Shown: positions 32,545 through 41,395, counted from the first letter of the stretch. The stretch is DNA of 64,000 nucleotides from Rugamonas rivuli (GCF_009380165.1 NZ_WHUF01000006.1:186001-250000), one strand, 5' to 3'. Numbers and translations: made by a program. The notes: generated from the letters alone by a model not told the origin.

Positions 32545-34155
32545 ATGGCTAACACTGAAATCGAAAAACTGGCAGCTGTAATGAACGAATTCGCCGGCGC
32601 TGGCGCCGGTGCACCCGGCGCCATCGTCAGCGTACGGCGCGGCGGCAAATCGCTGCTGCGCGGCGGCTTTGGACTGGCCAGCCTGGAATCGGGCCTGGTC
32701 AACACGCCGTCGACCAAGATGCGGATAGGCTCGACCACCAAGCATCTGGCTTGCACGCTGGCGCTGCTGCTGCGCGACCAGGGCAAGTTGTCGATCGACG
32801 AGCCGGTGTCGCGCTGGCTGCCGGAATTGCCGCCGTCCCAGGGCCGGCGCACGCTGCGGCAATTCATGAACCACACCGGCGGCACCCGCGACTACCTCGA
32901 CCTGTCGCTGCTGTCGAATGGCATGGTGCTGGCGCCGGGCGAGGCGGCGTTCGACTACCAGTGCCGCCAGCACGACGACAACTTCGCCGCCGGGGCCCAG
33001 TTCATCTACAACAACGGCGGCTATCGCATGCTGTCGATGGTCATCGAACGGGTGCTCGGCATGCCGCTGGCGCAAGCCATGGCCGAGCACCTGTTCGAGC
33101 CGCTGGGCATGCACGACACCTCGCTGTGGAGCAGCGATCTCGATCCGCTGCCGGGCAGCGCGGCCACCCACATCGCACGGCCGGACGGCAGCTTCGGCAA
33201 GGGCATCTTCCCCTCGGTGATCCTGGGCGAGGGCGGGGTCGCCTCCACGCTGGACGACATGCAGCGCTGGCTGGCGCACCTGCTGGCGCCGACCTTGTGG
33301 CCGGCCGCGCTGTCGATGGAGATGCTGGCGCCAACCGAACTGAACAATGGCCATGTCACCCCCTACGGCTTCGGCCTGATCCGCGAGCAGTGGCGCGGCG
33401 TGACGCTGGTGCACCACGCCGGCGGCGTGGTCGGCGGCAGCTGCCAGATGCTGGCGGCGCCCGAGCACGACATCCAGATCGTGGTCATCACCAACCGCAG
33501 CGACAAGGCGGCCCCGGCGCTGGCCGAACAGTTGCTGGCGGCCTTGCTGGACGAGACGCTGGAGGCGGCCGCAGCGCCGGCCGATGCGGCGCTGATCGAC
33601 AGCTACGGCGGCGACTATTACTGCCGCGCCAGCGGCCGCCACTTTGCCATCGTGCTGCAGGAGGGCGTGCTGTGCCTGAAGGACTTCGGCATGCCGCTGC
33701 CGCTGCAGCAGGGCAGCGGCGATACCTTGCGCATCAATCTGCTGTCGGTGATTGTGCTGGAAGTGACGGCGTTGCGCGACGCGGAAGGCAAGGTCCACGC
33801 CATCGACGTCACCCAGCAGGGACAGCGCATGCGCTGCGAACGCGTCGTTGCCGAGGACCGGGCCGCGCTGACGCTGGCGCCGTTCGCGGGCAACTGGGTC
33901 AGCACGGAACTGGGCGCCGACATCGTCATCAAGTCCGAACCGGGCAGCATGCGGATTGCCGGCCTCTACGGCCGCAACAGTTACAAGCTGGAGCCGCTGC
34001 TGGCCGATGTCTGTCTGCTCAGCTGCGACGATCCGGCGGTGCCGCTGGCGGGCACGCTGCGCCTGGACGGCGCGGCTGGCGAACGCCGCCGGCTGGTGCT
34101 GGATACCGCGCGCACCCGTGGCCTGAACCTGGCCGAGGGGCGCGTCCATGGCTGA
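32545..34155 (+). CDS. Serine hydrolase of the beta-lactamase/D-aminopeptidase (S12) family
   Basis: 536 residues. Motifs: SxxK in RIGSTTKHLAC near residue 70, YxN in FIYNNGGYRML near residue 155, and the HxG triad in LVHHAGGVVGG. After the catalytic domain come about 180 residues of beta-rich C-terminal domains, an arrangement seen in D-stereospecific aminopeptidases (DAP type). There is no signal peptide, so it acts in the cytoplasm. The likely role is cleavage of peptides with D-residues or ester bonds. The ATG at 32545 gives MANTEIEKLA. The transporter gene starts within its last codons (8-bp overlap). Confidence 0.85.
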   Translation: MANTEIEKLAAVMNEFAGAGAGAPGAIVSVRRGGKSLLRGGFGLASLESGLVNTPSTKMRIGSTTKHLACTLALLLRDQGKLSIDEPVSRWLPELPPSQGRRTLRQFMNHTGGTRDYLDLSLLSNGMVLAPGEAAFDYQCRQHDDNFAAGAQFIYNNGGYRMLSMVIERVLGMPLAQAMAEHLFEPLGMHDTSLWSSDLDPLPGSAATHIARPDGSFGKGIFPSVILGEGGVASTLDDMQRWLAHLLAPTLWPAALSMEMLAPTELNNGHVTPYGFGLIREQWRGVTLVHHAGGVVGGSCQMLAAPEHDIQIVVITNRSDKAAPALAEQLLAALLDETLEAAAAPADAALIDSYGGDYYCRASGRHFAIVLQEGVLCLKDFGMPLPLQQGSGDTLRINLLSVIVLEVTALRDAEGKVHAIDVTQQGQRMRCERVVAEDRAALTLAPFAGNWVSTELGADIVIKSEPGSMRIAGLYGRNSYKLEPLLADVCLLSCDDPAVPLAGTLRLDGAAGERRRLVLDTARTRGLNLAEGRVHG

Positions 34156-35473
34156 GCTACGTCCGCCCGCGCGCCTGATGGCGGCCGGCTTCGGCGCCGG
34201 CCCGCTCGGCGCGACGCTGGCCTCCGGCGTGGTGCCGCTGCTGTTCCTGTACTACCTGACCGAGTACGCGCAGGTGCCGGCCGGCTTCGCCGGCGTACTG
34301 CTGGCGCTGCCGAAGTTCGCCGACTTGCTGCTCGACCCCTGGCTGGGCCGGCGCGCCGACGCCTGGGCGCGCGCACTGGGCAGCCGCAGCCTGCTGCTGA
34401 TGCTGATCGCGTGTGCGTTGCCGGTGCTGAGCGTGCTGATGTTCCTGCCGATGACCGACCTGGCGCTGCCGTTGCGGGTGGCGGCGTTTGGCGTGCTGCT
34501 GGTGCTGCAATCGCTGATGCTGACGGTGTTCGCCGTGGCCCACACCGCCATCGCCAGCGACATCGCCGCCGACATGGCGGGCCGCAGCACGCTGATGTCG
34601 GCGCGCGCGCTGGGGCAGACGGTGGCGGGGCTGGCGGTGTCGGTGCTGGCGCCGCAGCTGGTGTCGGGCTTCAAGACCTTCCATGGCGGCTACCTGGGCA
34701 TGGCGCTGGTGCTGGGCCTGGCCTCGATTGCCGCCAGCGGCGCCTGCTGGCTGGTGGTGCGTCGCGTGCCGATGCGCGATGGCGCCAGCGGGGAAGCGTC
34801 GCTGTCCCTGCTGCCGGCGCTGCGGCGCACGCTGCGTAACCGGGCCTTTTATTGCGTGGTGCTGCTGCTGATATTGCTGGGCGCCAGCAGCACGGCGCTG
34901 TTCGCGGCCCTGCCTTACGCCAACCAGCACCTGTTGCGGGCGCAGCCGGACAATCTGTCGTTGCTGCTGACACCGATCTTCCTGTCGGTGCTGGCCGGTG
35001 TGACGGCGGCGCCGTGGCTGACGCGGCGCGCGCCGCCGCAGACGGCGCTGGGCGGCGCCCTGCTGGTGGCGCTGGCCGGGGTGTCGTGGCTGACGGCCGT
35101 GGCGCGCGGCAACGGGCAAATGATCGCCGCGTCGGTCGTGTTCGGGCTGGCGTTCGGCGTGCTGACCGTGCTGATCTCGACGCTGGCGATGGAAGCCGCC
35201 ACCAAATCCTCGGGCGAGGGCGAAAGCCTGGGCATGTATCTGGGCATATTGTTTTCGGCAGAAAAACTGGGCCAGTCCCTGGGCGGCATCGTGGTTGGAT
35301 TCGGCCTGGACTGGGTCGGCGGACTCGGCGCGGATGCACCGCCTGCGGCGCTGTCGCGCCTGGTGGTGGTGTGGATCGGCGCGCCGGTGTTGCCGCTGGT
35401 CGCCGCGCTGCTGATGCTGTTGTTACTGACTTCGCGCCTGCGCGCGTTCTGGCATAAGGAAGCTGTTCAATGA
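34148..35473 (+). CDS. MFS transporter, GPH (MelB-like) family
   Basis: 441 residues with about 12 hydrophobic segments. The cation:symporter signature LALPKFADLLLDPWLGRRADAW near residues 50-75 matches the Asp-containing loop of GPH/MelB transporters. Inner-membrane importer is most likely. Its start overlaps the S12 gene by 8 bp and its end overlaps the M81 gene by four (ATGA), so it belongs to the same operon. The substrate is probably the small peptide or amino acid handled by its neighbours, rather than a sugar; that is inference from context. Confidence 0.88.
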   Translation: MAELRPPARLMAAGFGAGPLGATLASGVVPLLFLYYLTEYAQVPAGFAGVLLALPKFADLLLDPWLGRRADAWARALGSRSLLLMLIACALPVLSVLMFLPMTDLALPLRVAAFGVLLVLQSLMLTVFAVAHTAIASDIAADMAGRSTLMSARALGQTVAGLAVSVLAPQLVSGFKTFHGGYLGMALVLGLASIAASGACWLVVRRVPMRDGASGEASLSLLPALRRTLRNRAFYCVVLLLILLGASSTALFAALPYANQHLLRAQPDNLSLLLTPIFLSVLAGVTAAPWLTRRAPPQTALGGALLVALAGVSWLTAVARGNGQMIAASVVFGLAFGVLTVLISTLAMEAATKSSGEGESLGMYLGILFSAEKLGQSLGGIVVGFGLDWVGGLGADAPPAALSRLVVVWIGAPVLPLVAALLMLLLLTSRLRAFWHKEAVQ

Positions 35474-36930
35474 AAATCTTCACCTCCGCGCTGGTCACAG
35501 AGACCAACACGTTTTCCACTTTTCCCACCACGATGGAGGCGTTCGAGGAGCTCGGCATCGTGCGCGGCCCCATCACTGCCGCCGCCTTGACCGAGACCGG
35601 CGCGATCGGCGGCCAATGGCGCCGTCTGGCGCAGCACTATGGCGACGAATTGCACGAGGGCTTGTACGCGATGGCGCAACCGGCCGGCCGCGTGCCTGCG
35701 GCCACGTATGCCCAGTTGCGCGACGAACTCGTCGAACGGGTCCGGCAGGCGATGCCGCTGGACATGGCGCTGCTGTTCCTGCACGGCGCCATGGCGGCCG
35801 AAGGCGTGGACGATTGCGAAGGCGATTTGTTGCGCGCCGTGCGCGAGGTCGTCGGCGTCGGCTGCGTGATCGGGGTCGAACTGGATCCGCATTGCCATCT
35901 CAGCACCGCCATGACGACGCACGCCGATGCGATCGTGCTGATGCGCGAGTATCCGCATACCGATTTCGAGCAGCGGGCGGTAGAGTTGTTCGAACTGTGC
36001 CGCGCTGCCGCCAGCGGTGCGACCAAGCCCGTCATGGCCGTGGTCGATTGCCGCATGGTTGGCTTTTATCCCACCACGTCGGAACCGATGCGCGGACTGG
36101 TCGCCGCCCTGTACGAGGCGGAACGCCGCCCCGGCGTCCTGTCGGCCAGCCTGGTGCATGGCTTTCCATGGGGGGATGTGGCCGACGCCGGCAGCAAGGT
36201 GCTGGTGGTGGCCGACGGCGACCGCTCGCTGGCCGCGAGCGTGGCCCAGGAGCTGGCGCAGCGCTTCTACCGCTTGCGTCACGCGTTGCGGCCTACCTTG
36301 CAGAGCATCGATCAGGCGCTGGCGGCGTTGCCTGCCGGCGCGGCGCCGTTGATCGTTGCCGATGCGGGCGACAATCCGGGCGGCGGCGCGCCGTGCGACC
36401 ATACGGTGCTGCTGGCGGCCCTGTTGCAACGGCCCGAGCTGCGCAGCGCGGTGGGCATGCTGTGGGATCCTGAAGCTGTCGAGCTGTGCCACGCGGCCGG
36501 GGTGGGCGCACGCTTGCATCTGCGCATAGGCGGCAAGGCCGGCCCTGTATCGGGCCAGCCGCTGGAAGTGGAGGTGGTGGTGCGGGCGACCGCCGAGCGC
36601 CATACACAACAGACCGCCGGCATGAGCGACCCGCTGGGACGGGCGGCATGGGTGCGCGCCGGCGCCACGGACATCGTGCTGATCAGCCGGCGCCAGCAAA
36701 CCCTGTCGCCGAGCGCGTTCACCGGACTCGGTGTGCCGCTGCATGAGGCACGGGTGATCGCCGTGAAATCCAGCCATCACTACTACGCCGAGTTCCAGGC
36801 GCTGTCCACCGACTGCCACATCGTTGAAACCGGTGCGGCGCTGTCGATGGATTTCGCGCATCTGCCGTACCGGACGCGCGGCCGCGACTATTTTCCCGCG
36901 GTCGAAAACCCGGCGCCGGAGCTAGCATGA
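35470..36930 (+). CDS. M81 family metallopeptidase (MlrC-like)
   Basis: 486 residues. N-terminal MKIFTSALVTETNTFSTFPT carries the Glu-Thr-Asn-Thr-Phe motif of MlrC proteins. LFLHGAMAAEGVDDCEGDLL, VELDPHCHLSTAM and DAGDNPGGGAPCDHTVLL are further family signatures that include zinc-ligand Asp and His. The C-terminal domain contains VGARLHLRIGGKAGPVSG. The founding member cleaves linear microcystin fragments; other members act on peptides or amides. It is in the tight operon between the transporter and kynureninase (ATGA overlaps at both ends). Confidence 0.9.
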   Translation: MKIFTSALVTETNTFSTFPTTMEAFEELGIVRGPITAAALTETGAIGGQWRRLAQHYGDELHEGLYAMAQPAGRVPAATYAQLRDELVERVRQAMPLDMALLFLHGAMAAEGVDDCEGDLLRAVREVVGVGCVIGVELDPHCHLSTAMTTHADAIVLMREYPHTDFEQRAVELFELCRAAASGATKPVMAVVDCRMVGFYPTTSEPMRGLVAALYEAERRPGVLSASLVHGFPWGDVADAGSKVLVVADGDRSLAASVAQELAQRFYRLRHALRPTLQSIDQALAALPAGAAPLIVADAGDNPGGGAPCDHTVLLAALLQRPELRSAVGMLWDPEAVELCHAAGVGARLHLRIGGKAGPVSGQPLEVEVVVRATAERHTQQTAGMSDPLGRAAWVRAGATDIVLISRRQQTLSPSAFTGLGVPLHEARVIAVKSSHHYYAEFQALSTDCHIVETGAALSMDFAHLPYRTRGRDYFPAVENPAPELA

Positions 36931-38177
36931 GCGCCGCCTCTGCAATGACGACGCGGGAACAAGCACAGGCATGGGATCGCGACGATGCGCTGGCCAGCCA
37001 CCGGGCATTGTTCGATTTGCCGCCCGGCCTGATTTACCTCGATGGCAATTCGCTGGGGGCGCTACCCCGCGCCACGCCGGAGCGCGTGAGCCAGGTCGTG
37101 CGCGGCGAATGGGGACAGGGCTTGATACGCAGCTGGAACAAGGCAGGCTGGGTCGACCTGCCGCGTCGCGTGGGCGACAAGATCGCGCGTCTGGTGGGCG
37201 CGGGGGCCGGCGAATTGGTTGTGGCGGACTCGACCAGCGTGAACGTGTTCAAGACGCTGCATGCCGCGCTCGCCATCGCCAGGCAGGATCGCCCTGGCCG
37301 CCGCCTGATCGTCTCGGAGCGGGATAACTTCCCCACCGACCTGTACATCGCCGACAGCCTGGCCCGCGAGCAGGGCTGCACGCTGTTGCTGGTCGACGCC
37401 GTCGAGCAGCTGGGGCCGTTGCTGGACGATGGCGAGGTGGCGGTGCTGATGCTTACCCACGTCAACTATCGCACCGGCCGCATGCATGATATGGCGGAGC
37501 TCAACCGCCGCGCCCACGCGCAGGGCACGCTGGTGTTGTGGGATCTGGCGCATTCGGCGGGCGCGGTGCCGCTGGACCTGCATCGCGACGACGCTGATTT
37601 CGCGGTCGGCTGCGGCTACAAATATCTGAACGGCGGTCCCGGCGCACCGGCCTTTGTGTGGGTCCATCCGCGCCATGCGGGGCGTTGCACTCAGCCGCTG
37701 TCGGGATGGTTCGGCCATGCGGCGCCGTTCCAGTTCACACCGACCTACACGCCGGCGCCTGGCGTGGGGCGTTACCTGTGCGGCACGCCCGCCGTACTGG
37801 GCATGGCGGCGCTGGAGTGCGGCGTCGACACGCTGCTGGCGGCCGGCGATATGCAAGCGCTGCGCGCCAAGTCGCTCGCTTTGACGCAGCTATTTATCGA
37901 GCTGGTCGATCAACGTTGCGCCGGGCACGGCCTGGCGTTGGTGACGCCGCGCACGGTTCATTTGCGCGGCAGCCAGGTTTGCCTGTCGCATCCCACCGAT
38001 GCCTACGCCATCATGCAGGCGTTGATTGCGCGCGGTGTCATCGGCGATTTTCGCGCGCCTGATATTTTGCGGTTCGGCTTCACGCCGCTGTACACGCGCT
38101 TTGTCGACGTGTGGGACGCGGTCGATAGGCTGGAGCAGGTGCTGTCGTCCGGCGCTGCGCGCGAGGCGGTGACATGA
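36927..38177 (+). CDS. kynU: Kynureninase
   Basis: 416-residue PLP enzyme that cleaves kynurenine to anthranilate and alanine. Hallmarks are LIYLDGNSLGALPRATPERV near the N-terminus, ADSTSVNVFKTLHAAL, the motif LWDLAHSAGAVPLDLH and the cofactor Lys in VGCGYKYLNGGPGAPAFVWV. Full length for the family. It overlaps the M81 gene by four bases and kynA by four bases (ATGA), so synthesis of the catabolic enzymes is coupled. The formamidase normally placed between TDO and kynureninase is absent here. Confidence 0.96.
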   Translation: MSAASAMTTREQAQAWDRDDALASHRALFDLPPGLIYLDGNSLGALPRATPERVSQVVRGEWGQGLIRSWNKAGWVDLPRRVGDKIARLVGAGAGELVVADSTSVNVFKTLHAALAIARQDRPGRRLIVSERDNFPTDLYIADSLAREQGCTLLLVDAVEQLGPLLDDGEVAVLMLTHVNYRTGRMHDMAELNRRAHAQGTLVLWDLAHSAGAVPLDLHRDDADFAVGCGYKYLNGGPGAPAFVWVHPRHAGRCTQPLSGWFGHAAPFQFTPTYTPAPGVGRYLCGTPAVLGMAALECGVDTLLAAGDMQALRAKSLALTQLFIELVDQRCAGHGLALVTPRTVHLRGSQVCLSHPTDAYAIMQALIARGVIGDFRAPDILRFGFTPLYTRFVDVWDAVDRLEQVLSSGAAREAVT

Positions 38178-39013
38178 GGGCGACAGAACGCATCGTGCAT
38201 GAGGAGCGGGCGCGGCTCGATTTCTCCAAGGAGATGAGCTACTCGGACTATCTGCGTCTTGATCAGTTGCTGGACGCGCAGCGTCCCTTGTCGCCGGATC
38301 ACAACGAGCTGCTGTTCATCATCCAGCACCAGACCAGCGAGCTATGGATGAAGCTGTTGCTGCACGAGTTGCAGGCGGCCATAGGCTGTGTGGCGAACAA
38401 TGAGCTGGACAGCGCGTTCAAGATGCTGGCCCGCGTGCGTCAGATTCTGCGGCAACTGGTGGATGCCTGGAATGTTCTGGCGACATTGACGCCGCCCGAG
38501 TACAGCGCCATCCGTCCGTATCTGTCGAGCAGCTCAGGCTTTCAGAGTTGGCAGTATCGTTGTGTGGAATTTTTATTGGGGAACAAGAACGCAGCGATGC
38601 TCAAGCCGCATGCGCATCACGCCGGCCGCCTGCTCGACGTCGAGCTGACCTACCGTCAACCATCGCTCTACGACGAGACCTTGCTGCTGCTCGAACGCCG
38701 CGGCTTTGCCATTCCCTCCGAGCATACGCAGCGTGACTGGACCGAGCCTCATGTTGCGAGCCCGGCTGTAGAACAGGCCTGGCTGGAGGTGTATCGTAGT
38801 CCCGAACGGCACTGGGATCTGTACCAGCTGGCCGAGGCGCTGGTGGATGTCGAAGAGGCATTCCGGCTGTGGCGCTTCCGTCACGTCAGCACGGTCGAAC
38901 GTGTGATCGGGTTCAAGCGCGGGACGGGCGGCACCTCGGGCGTTTCCTATCTGCGCAAGATGCTCGACGTGGTGTTGTTCCCGGAGCTGTGGACACTGCG
39001 CACTGTGATGTAA
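38174..39013 (+). CDS. kynA: Tryptophan 2,3-dioxygenase
   Basis: 279-residue heme enzyme that opens the indole ring of tryptophan to N-formylkynurenine. Signatures: MSYSDYLRLDQLLDAQRPLS, FIIQHQTSELWMKLLLHEL (with the distal-site His), SSSGFQSWQYRCVEFLLGNKN, and the proximal-heme His region FRHVSTVERVIGFKRGTGGTSG. Full length. It follows kynU by overlap and precedes RidA by 31 bp. The product must be deformylated before kynureninase acts, and no kynB gene is found in the block. Confidence 0.96.
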   Translation: MRATERIVHEERARLDFSKEMSYSDYLRLDQLLDAQRPLSPDHNELLFIIQHQTSELWMKLLLHELQAAIGCVANNELDSAFKMLARVRQILRQLVDAWNVLATLTPPEYSAIRPYLSSSSGFQSWQYRCVEFLLGNKNAAMLKPHAHHAGRLLDVELTYRQPSLYDETLLLLERRGFAIPSEHTQRDWTEPHVASPAVEQAWLEVYRSPERHWDLYQLAEALVDVEEAFRLWRFRHVSTVERVIGFKRGTGGTSGVSYLRKMLDVVLFPELWTLRTVM

Positions 39014-39044
39014 TGAAATACCTTTCAAACCAAAGGAGTTTTCC

Positions 39045-39404
39045 ATGTCGTTAAATACAAGCCTGCCGTTTTCCAAGATCCGGCGTGCGGGCGGTCTGGT
39101 GTTCCTGTCCGGCGAGTTGCCGCTGAACGCGGACGGTTCCATCCCCGAGGGAGTCTCGGCACAAACCGACCTGACCTTGCAGCGCATTGGCGCCACGCTG
39201 GCGGACGCTGGCCTGACCTTGGCGGATGTGGTGCAAGTGACGGTGTACCTGAGCCATCAAGAAGACTTCGCCTCATTCAACGAGATCTATCGCCGGCATT
39301 TCAGTGCTCCCTTTCCGACGCGTACCACGGTGGTGGCCGCGCTGGTCGTGCCGTCGGCACGGGTCGAACTGACGGTGGTCGCGGCCGAACCAACCCCAAG
39401 CTGA
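39045..39404 (+). CDS. RidA (YjgF/YER057c) family enamine/imine deaminase
   Basis: 119 residues with the RidA fold. The pattern AGGLVFLSGELPLNADGSIPEG, followed by IGATLADAGLTLADVVQVTVYLS and PTRTTVVAALVVPSARVEL, is diagnostic; the catalytic-type Arg is in PFPTRTTV. RidA proteins hydrolyse reactive 2-iminoacids produced by amino-acid oxidases and PLP enzymes. Its place between the TDO gene and a DadA-like FAD enzyme, with kynureninase also in the operon, fits that role. AAAGGAG precedes the ATG by eight bases. Confidence 0.92.
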   Translation: MSLNTSLPFSKIRRAGGLVFLSGELPLNADGSIPEGVSAQTDLTLQRIGATLADAGLTLADVVQVTVYLSHQEDFASFNEIYRRHFSAPFPTRTTVVAALVVPSARVELTVVAAEPTPS

Positions 39405-39413
39405 GCGCGGCCG

Positions 39414-40655
39414 ATGGCACAGGAGATATTGGTATTGGGCGCCGGCATGGTCGGCGTCAGTGCCGCGTTGGAATTGACGTTGCGCGGTCATGCGGTAACG
39501 CTGGTGGACCGGCGTGCGCCGGGCCAGGAAACCTCGTACGGCAACGCCGGCGTGATCCAGCGCGAGGCGGTGGAGCCGTATGGCATGCCGCGTGATCTAG
39601 GGACATTGCTGTCGGTGGCGTTGCGGCGCTCGTTGGACGTGCATTATCACGTCGGCGGATTGTTGTCGGTGTTGCCGCAGTTGTTCAGATACTGGCGCGC
39701 GTCGGCGCCGGATCGGCATCGGCAAATCAGCCGCCAGTACGCCAGCCTGATCGCACATGCGACCAGTGAGCATGAGCGCTACATGGCGTTGGCCGATGCG
39801 CAGGATCTGGTGCGCAAAGATGGCCTGCGTCTGGTGTATCGCACGCCGCAGGCATTCGACCAGGCCTTGCTGGACTCGGAGCGCCTGCAGCGCGAGTACG
39901 GTATCGTGTTTGCGCCGATGGATGGCGATGCACTGTCCGCAGCCGAGCCGGCTTTCCGTATCGCGTTGGCGGGTGCGGTGCACTGGCTGGACTCCTGGAG
40001 CGTCAGCGATCCCGGCGCGTTGGTGGAGCGATATGCGCGGCTGTTTCAGCAGCAGGGCGGGCGCCTGCTTGTCGGGAATGCGGAGAGCCTGCGCGCAACC
40101 GCCTCTGGCTGGCAGATCGACACGACGCAAGGGACGGTAGACGCCGCGCATGCGGTGGTGGCGCTGGGCCCGTGGGCCGCGCAGTTGACGCGTCGCCTGG
40201 GCTATCGGCTGCCGCTGTTTGTCAAACGCGGCTATCACCGGCACTACACCGGCGGAGCCAGTGTCAAGCTGCCGATGCTGGATGCCGAGCGCGGCTACGT
40301 GCTGTCGCCGCAACGACGTGGCCTGCGCCTGACCACCGGCGCTGAAATCGCCCACCAGGATGCCCGTCCGACCCCGCACCAGCTGACCGGTGCGGAAGCG
40401 GAAGCGCGAGGCTTGCTGACGCTGGGCGAGCCGGTGGAGGTTGATCCGTGGCTGGGGAGCAGACCTTGTTGCGCCGACATGAAACCAGTGATTGGCCGGG
40501 CGCCGCTGCATAAGGGCTTGTGGTTCAACTTCGGTCATGGGCATCAGGGCTTTACGCTGGGGCCGGCGAGTGCTCGTTTGCTGGCCGATCTGATCGAGAA
40601 CCGCGCACCCTACACCGACGCGCAACCGTTTTCGCCAGCCCGATTCGGCGCTTGA
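39414..40655 (+). CDS. DadA-like FAD-dependent D-amino acid dehydrogenase/oxidase
   Basis: 413 residues. The N-terminal dinucleotide motif ILVLGAGMVGVSAALELTLRG binds FAD; the DAO superfamily C-terminal motif GHGHQGFTLGPASARLLADLIE is present. SYGNAGVIQREAVEPY matches D-amino acid dehydrogenases of the DadA type (SxxNAG). It would oxidise a D-amino acid to the 2-oxoacid via the imine that the adjacent RidA could hydrolyse. It lies 9 bp after ridA, last in the operon, with a strong terminator following. The side chain preferred cannot be read from sequence. Confidence 0.9.
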   Translation: MAQEILVLGAGMVGVSAALELTLRGHAVTLVDRRAPGQETSYGNAGVIQREAVEPYGMPRDLGTLLSVALRRSLDVHYHVGGLLSVLPQLFRYWRASAPDRHRQISRQYASLIAHATSEHERYMALADAQDLVRKDGLRLVYRTPQAFDQALLDSERLQREYGIVFAPMDGDALSAAEPAFRIALAGAVHWLDSWSVSDPGALVERYARLFQQQGGRLLVGNAESLRATASGWQIDTTQGTVDAAHAVVALGPWAAQLTRRLGYRLPLFVKRGYHRHYTGGASVKLPMLDAERGYVLSPQRRGLRLTTGAEIAHQDARPTPHQLTGAEAEARGLLTLGEPVEVDPWLGSRPCCADMKPVIGRAPLHKGLWFNFGHGHQGFTLGPASARLLADLIENRAPYTDAQPFSPARFGA

Positions 40656-40676
40656 TGCTGCCCGCCTAGACAAAAT

Positions 40677-40712
40677 GCAAAAAGCCCAGCCGGTAAAGGC
40701 TGGGCTTTTTGC
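40677..40712. terminator. Bidirectional intrinsic terminator
   Basis: A 15-bp perfect inverted repeat, GCAAAAAGCCCAGCC (40677-40691) with GGCTGGGCTTTTTGC (40698-40712), has a six-base loop and T-run/A-run flanks. It terminates the peptide/Trp operon on the plus strand and the tRNA-Thr transcript on the minus strand. Confidence 0.92.
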
Positions 40713-40722
40713 TGGATATTGC

Positions 40723-40798
<76 letters not shown>

Positions 40799-40816
40799 GA
40801 AACTTGTACGGGGCGA

Positions 40817-40822
40817 ATTATA
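40817..40822 (-). promoter_or_regulatory. -10 box of the tRNA-Thr promoter
   Basis: Perfect TATAAT on the minus strand, followed by a GC-rich discriminator (TCGCCCC) of the kind found at stringently controlled stable-RNA promoters. It lies 18 bp before the tRNA and next to the sspB stop codon. The -35 would lie inside sspB and is not a good match. Confidence 0.5.
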
Positions 40823-40824
40823 CG

Positions 40825-41304
40825 CTATTTAATTCGCGTAAGAGTAGGCCGGCCGCCCTTTTTTGGTGGCTCGTTATCGTCGTCCGGGGCGCTTGGCGCC
40901 TCGCTTTTGGCCTCGGCCGCAGGCGCAGGAACTGCCGCCAGCACCGGCGCCGGTGCGCTGGTTTCCTGCTCCGTCGGCGACTCGGCAAAGCCCAGTTGCG
41001 GTTCGAACGCCATCCCCTGGCCGTTCTCGTTGGCATAGATCGCCATCACGTTGTTGACCGGGACGTAGATCTCCCGCGACACGCCACCGAAGCGCGCATG
41101 GAAGCGGATGCTGTCGTTGTCCATCTTCAGGCCCGAGGTGGCGCCGAAGCTGATGTTGAGGACGATTTCGCCTTTTTTCACATATTCCATCGGCACCGTG
41201 GTCGAGGCGTCGACCTTGACGGCGAGGTAGGGCGTATAGCCGCTGTCCGTGCACCACTCATAAATGGCGCGCAGCATGTAGGGCTTGGTTGAGATTTCAG
41301 ACAT
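40825..41304 (-). CDS. sspB: ClpXP protease specificity-enhancing factor SspB
   Basis: 159 residues. The N-terminal SspB fold (SEISTKPYMLRAIYEWCTDSGYTPYL, ... NISFGATSGLKMDNDSIRF, VSREIYVPVNNVMAIYANENGQGMAF) binds ssrA-tagged substrates. An acidic/Pro/Ala linker leads to the C-terminal GGRPTLTRIK, resembling the ClpX-binding tail. The start at 41304 matches the family; a longer frame to 41355 adds unrelated residues. It is 91 bp downstream of sspA, in the usual betaproteobacterial petABC-sspAB order. Confidence 0.95.
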   Translation of the reverse strand: MSEISTKPYMLRAIYEWCTDSGYTPYLAVKVDASTTVPMEYVKKGEIVLNISFGATSGLKMDNDSIRFHARFGGVSREIYVPVNNVMAIYANENGQGMAFEPQLGFAESPTEQETSAPAPVLAAVPAPAAEAKSEAPSAPDDDNEPPKKGGRPTLTRIK

Positions 41305-41395
41305 GGTATTCCAGACTGCAGTAAAACCCGGCGCGCCGCCCGCTAAGGCAGGCAAACGCGCCGATGGACTTCAAGTAAAACGGCGTGCGTCCGAA

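Noticed and set aside
32494..34149. Long in-frame extension upstream of the TetR gene that would make a 761-residue protein
   Set aside because: The upstream part is antisense to the S12 hydrolase and low complexity; the HTH begins right after the ATG at 32493.
35470..36930. M81 gene as the missing kynurenine formamidase
   Set aside because: Attractive by position, but the family is not known for this activity; recorded as a hypothesis rather than an annotation.
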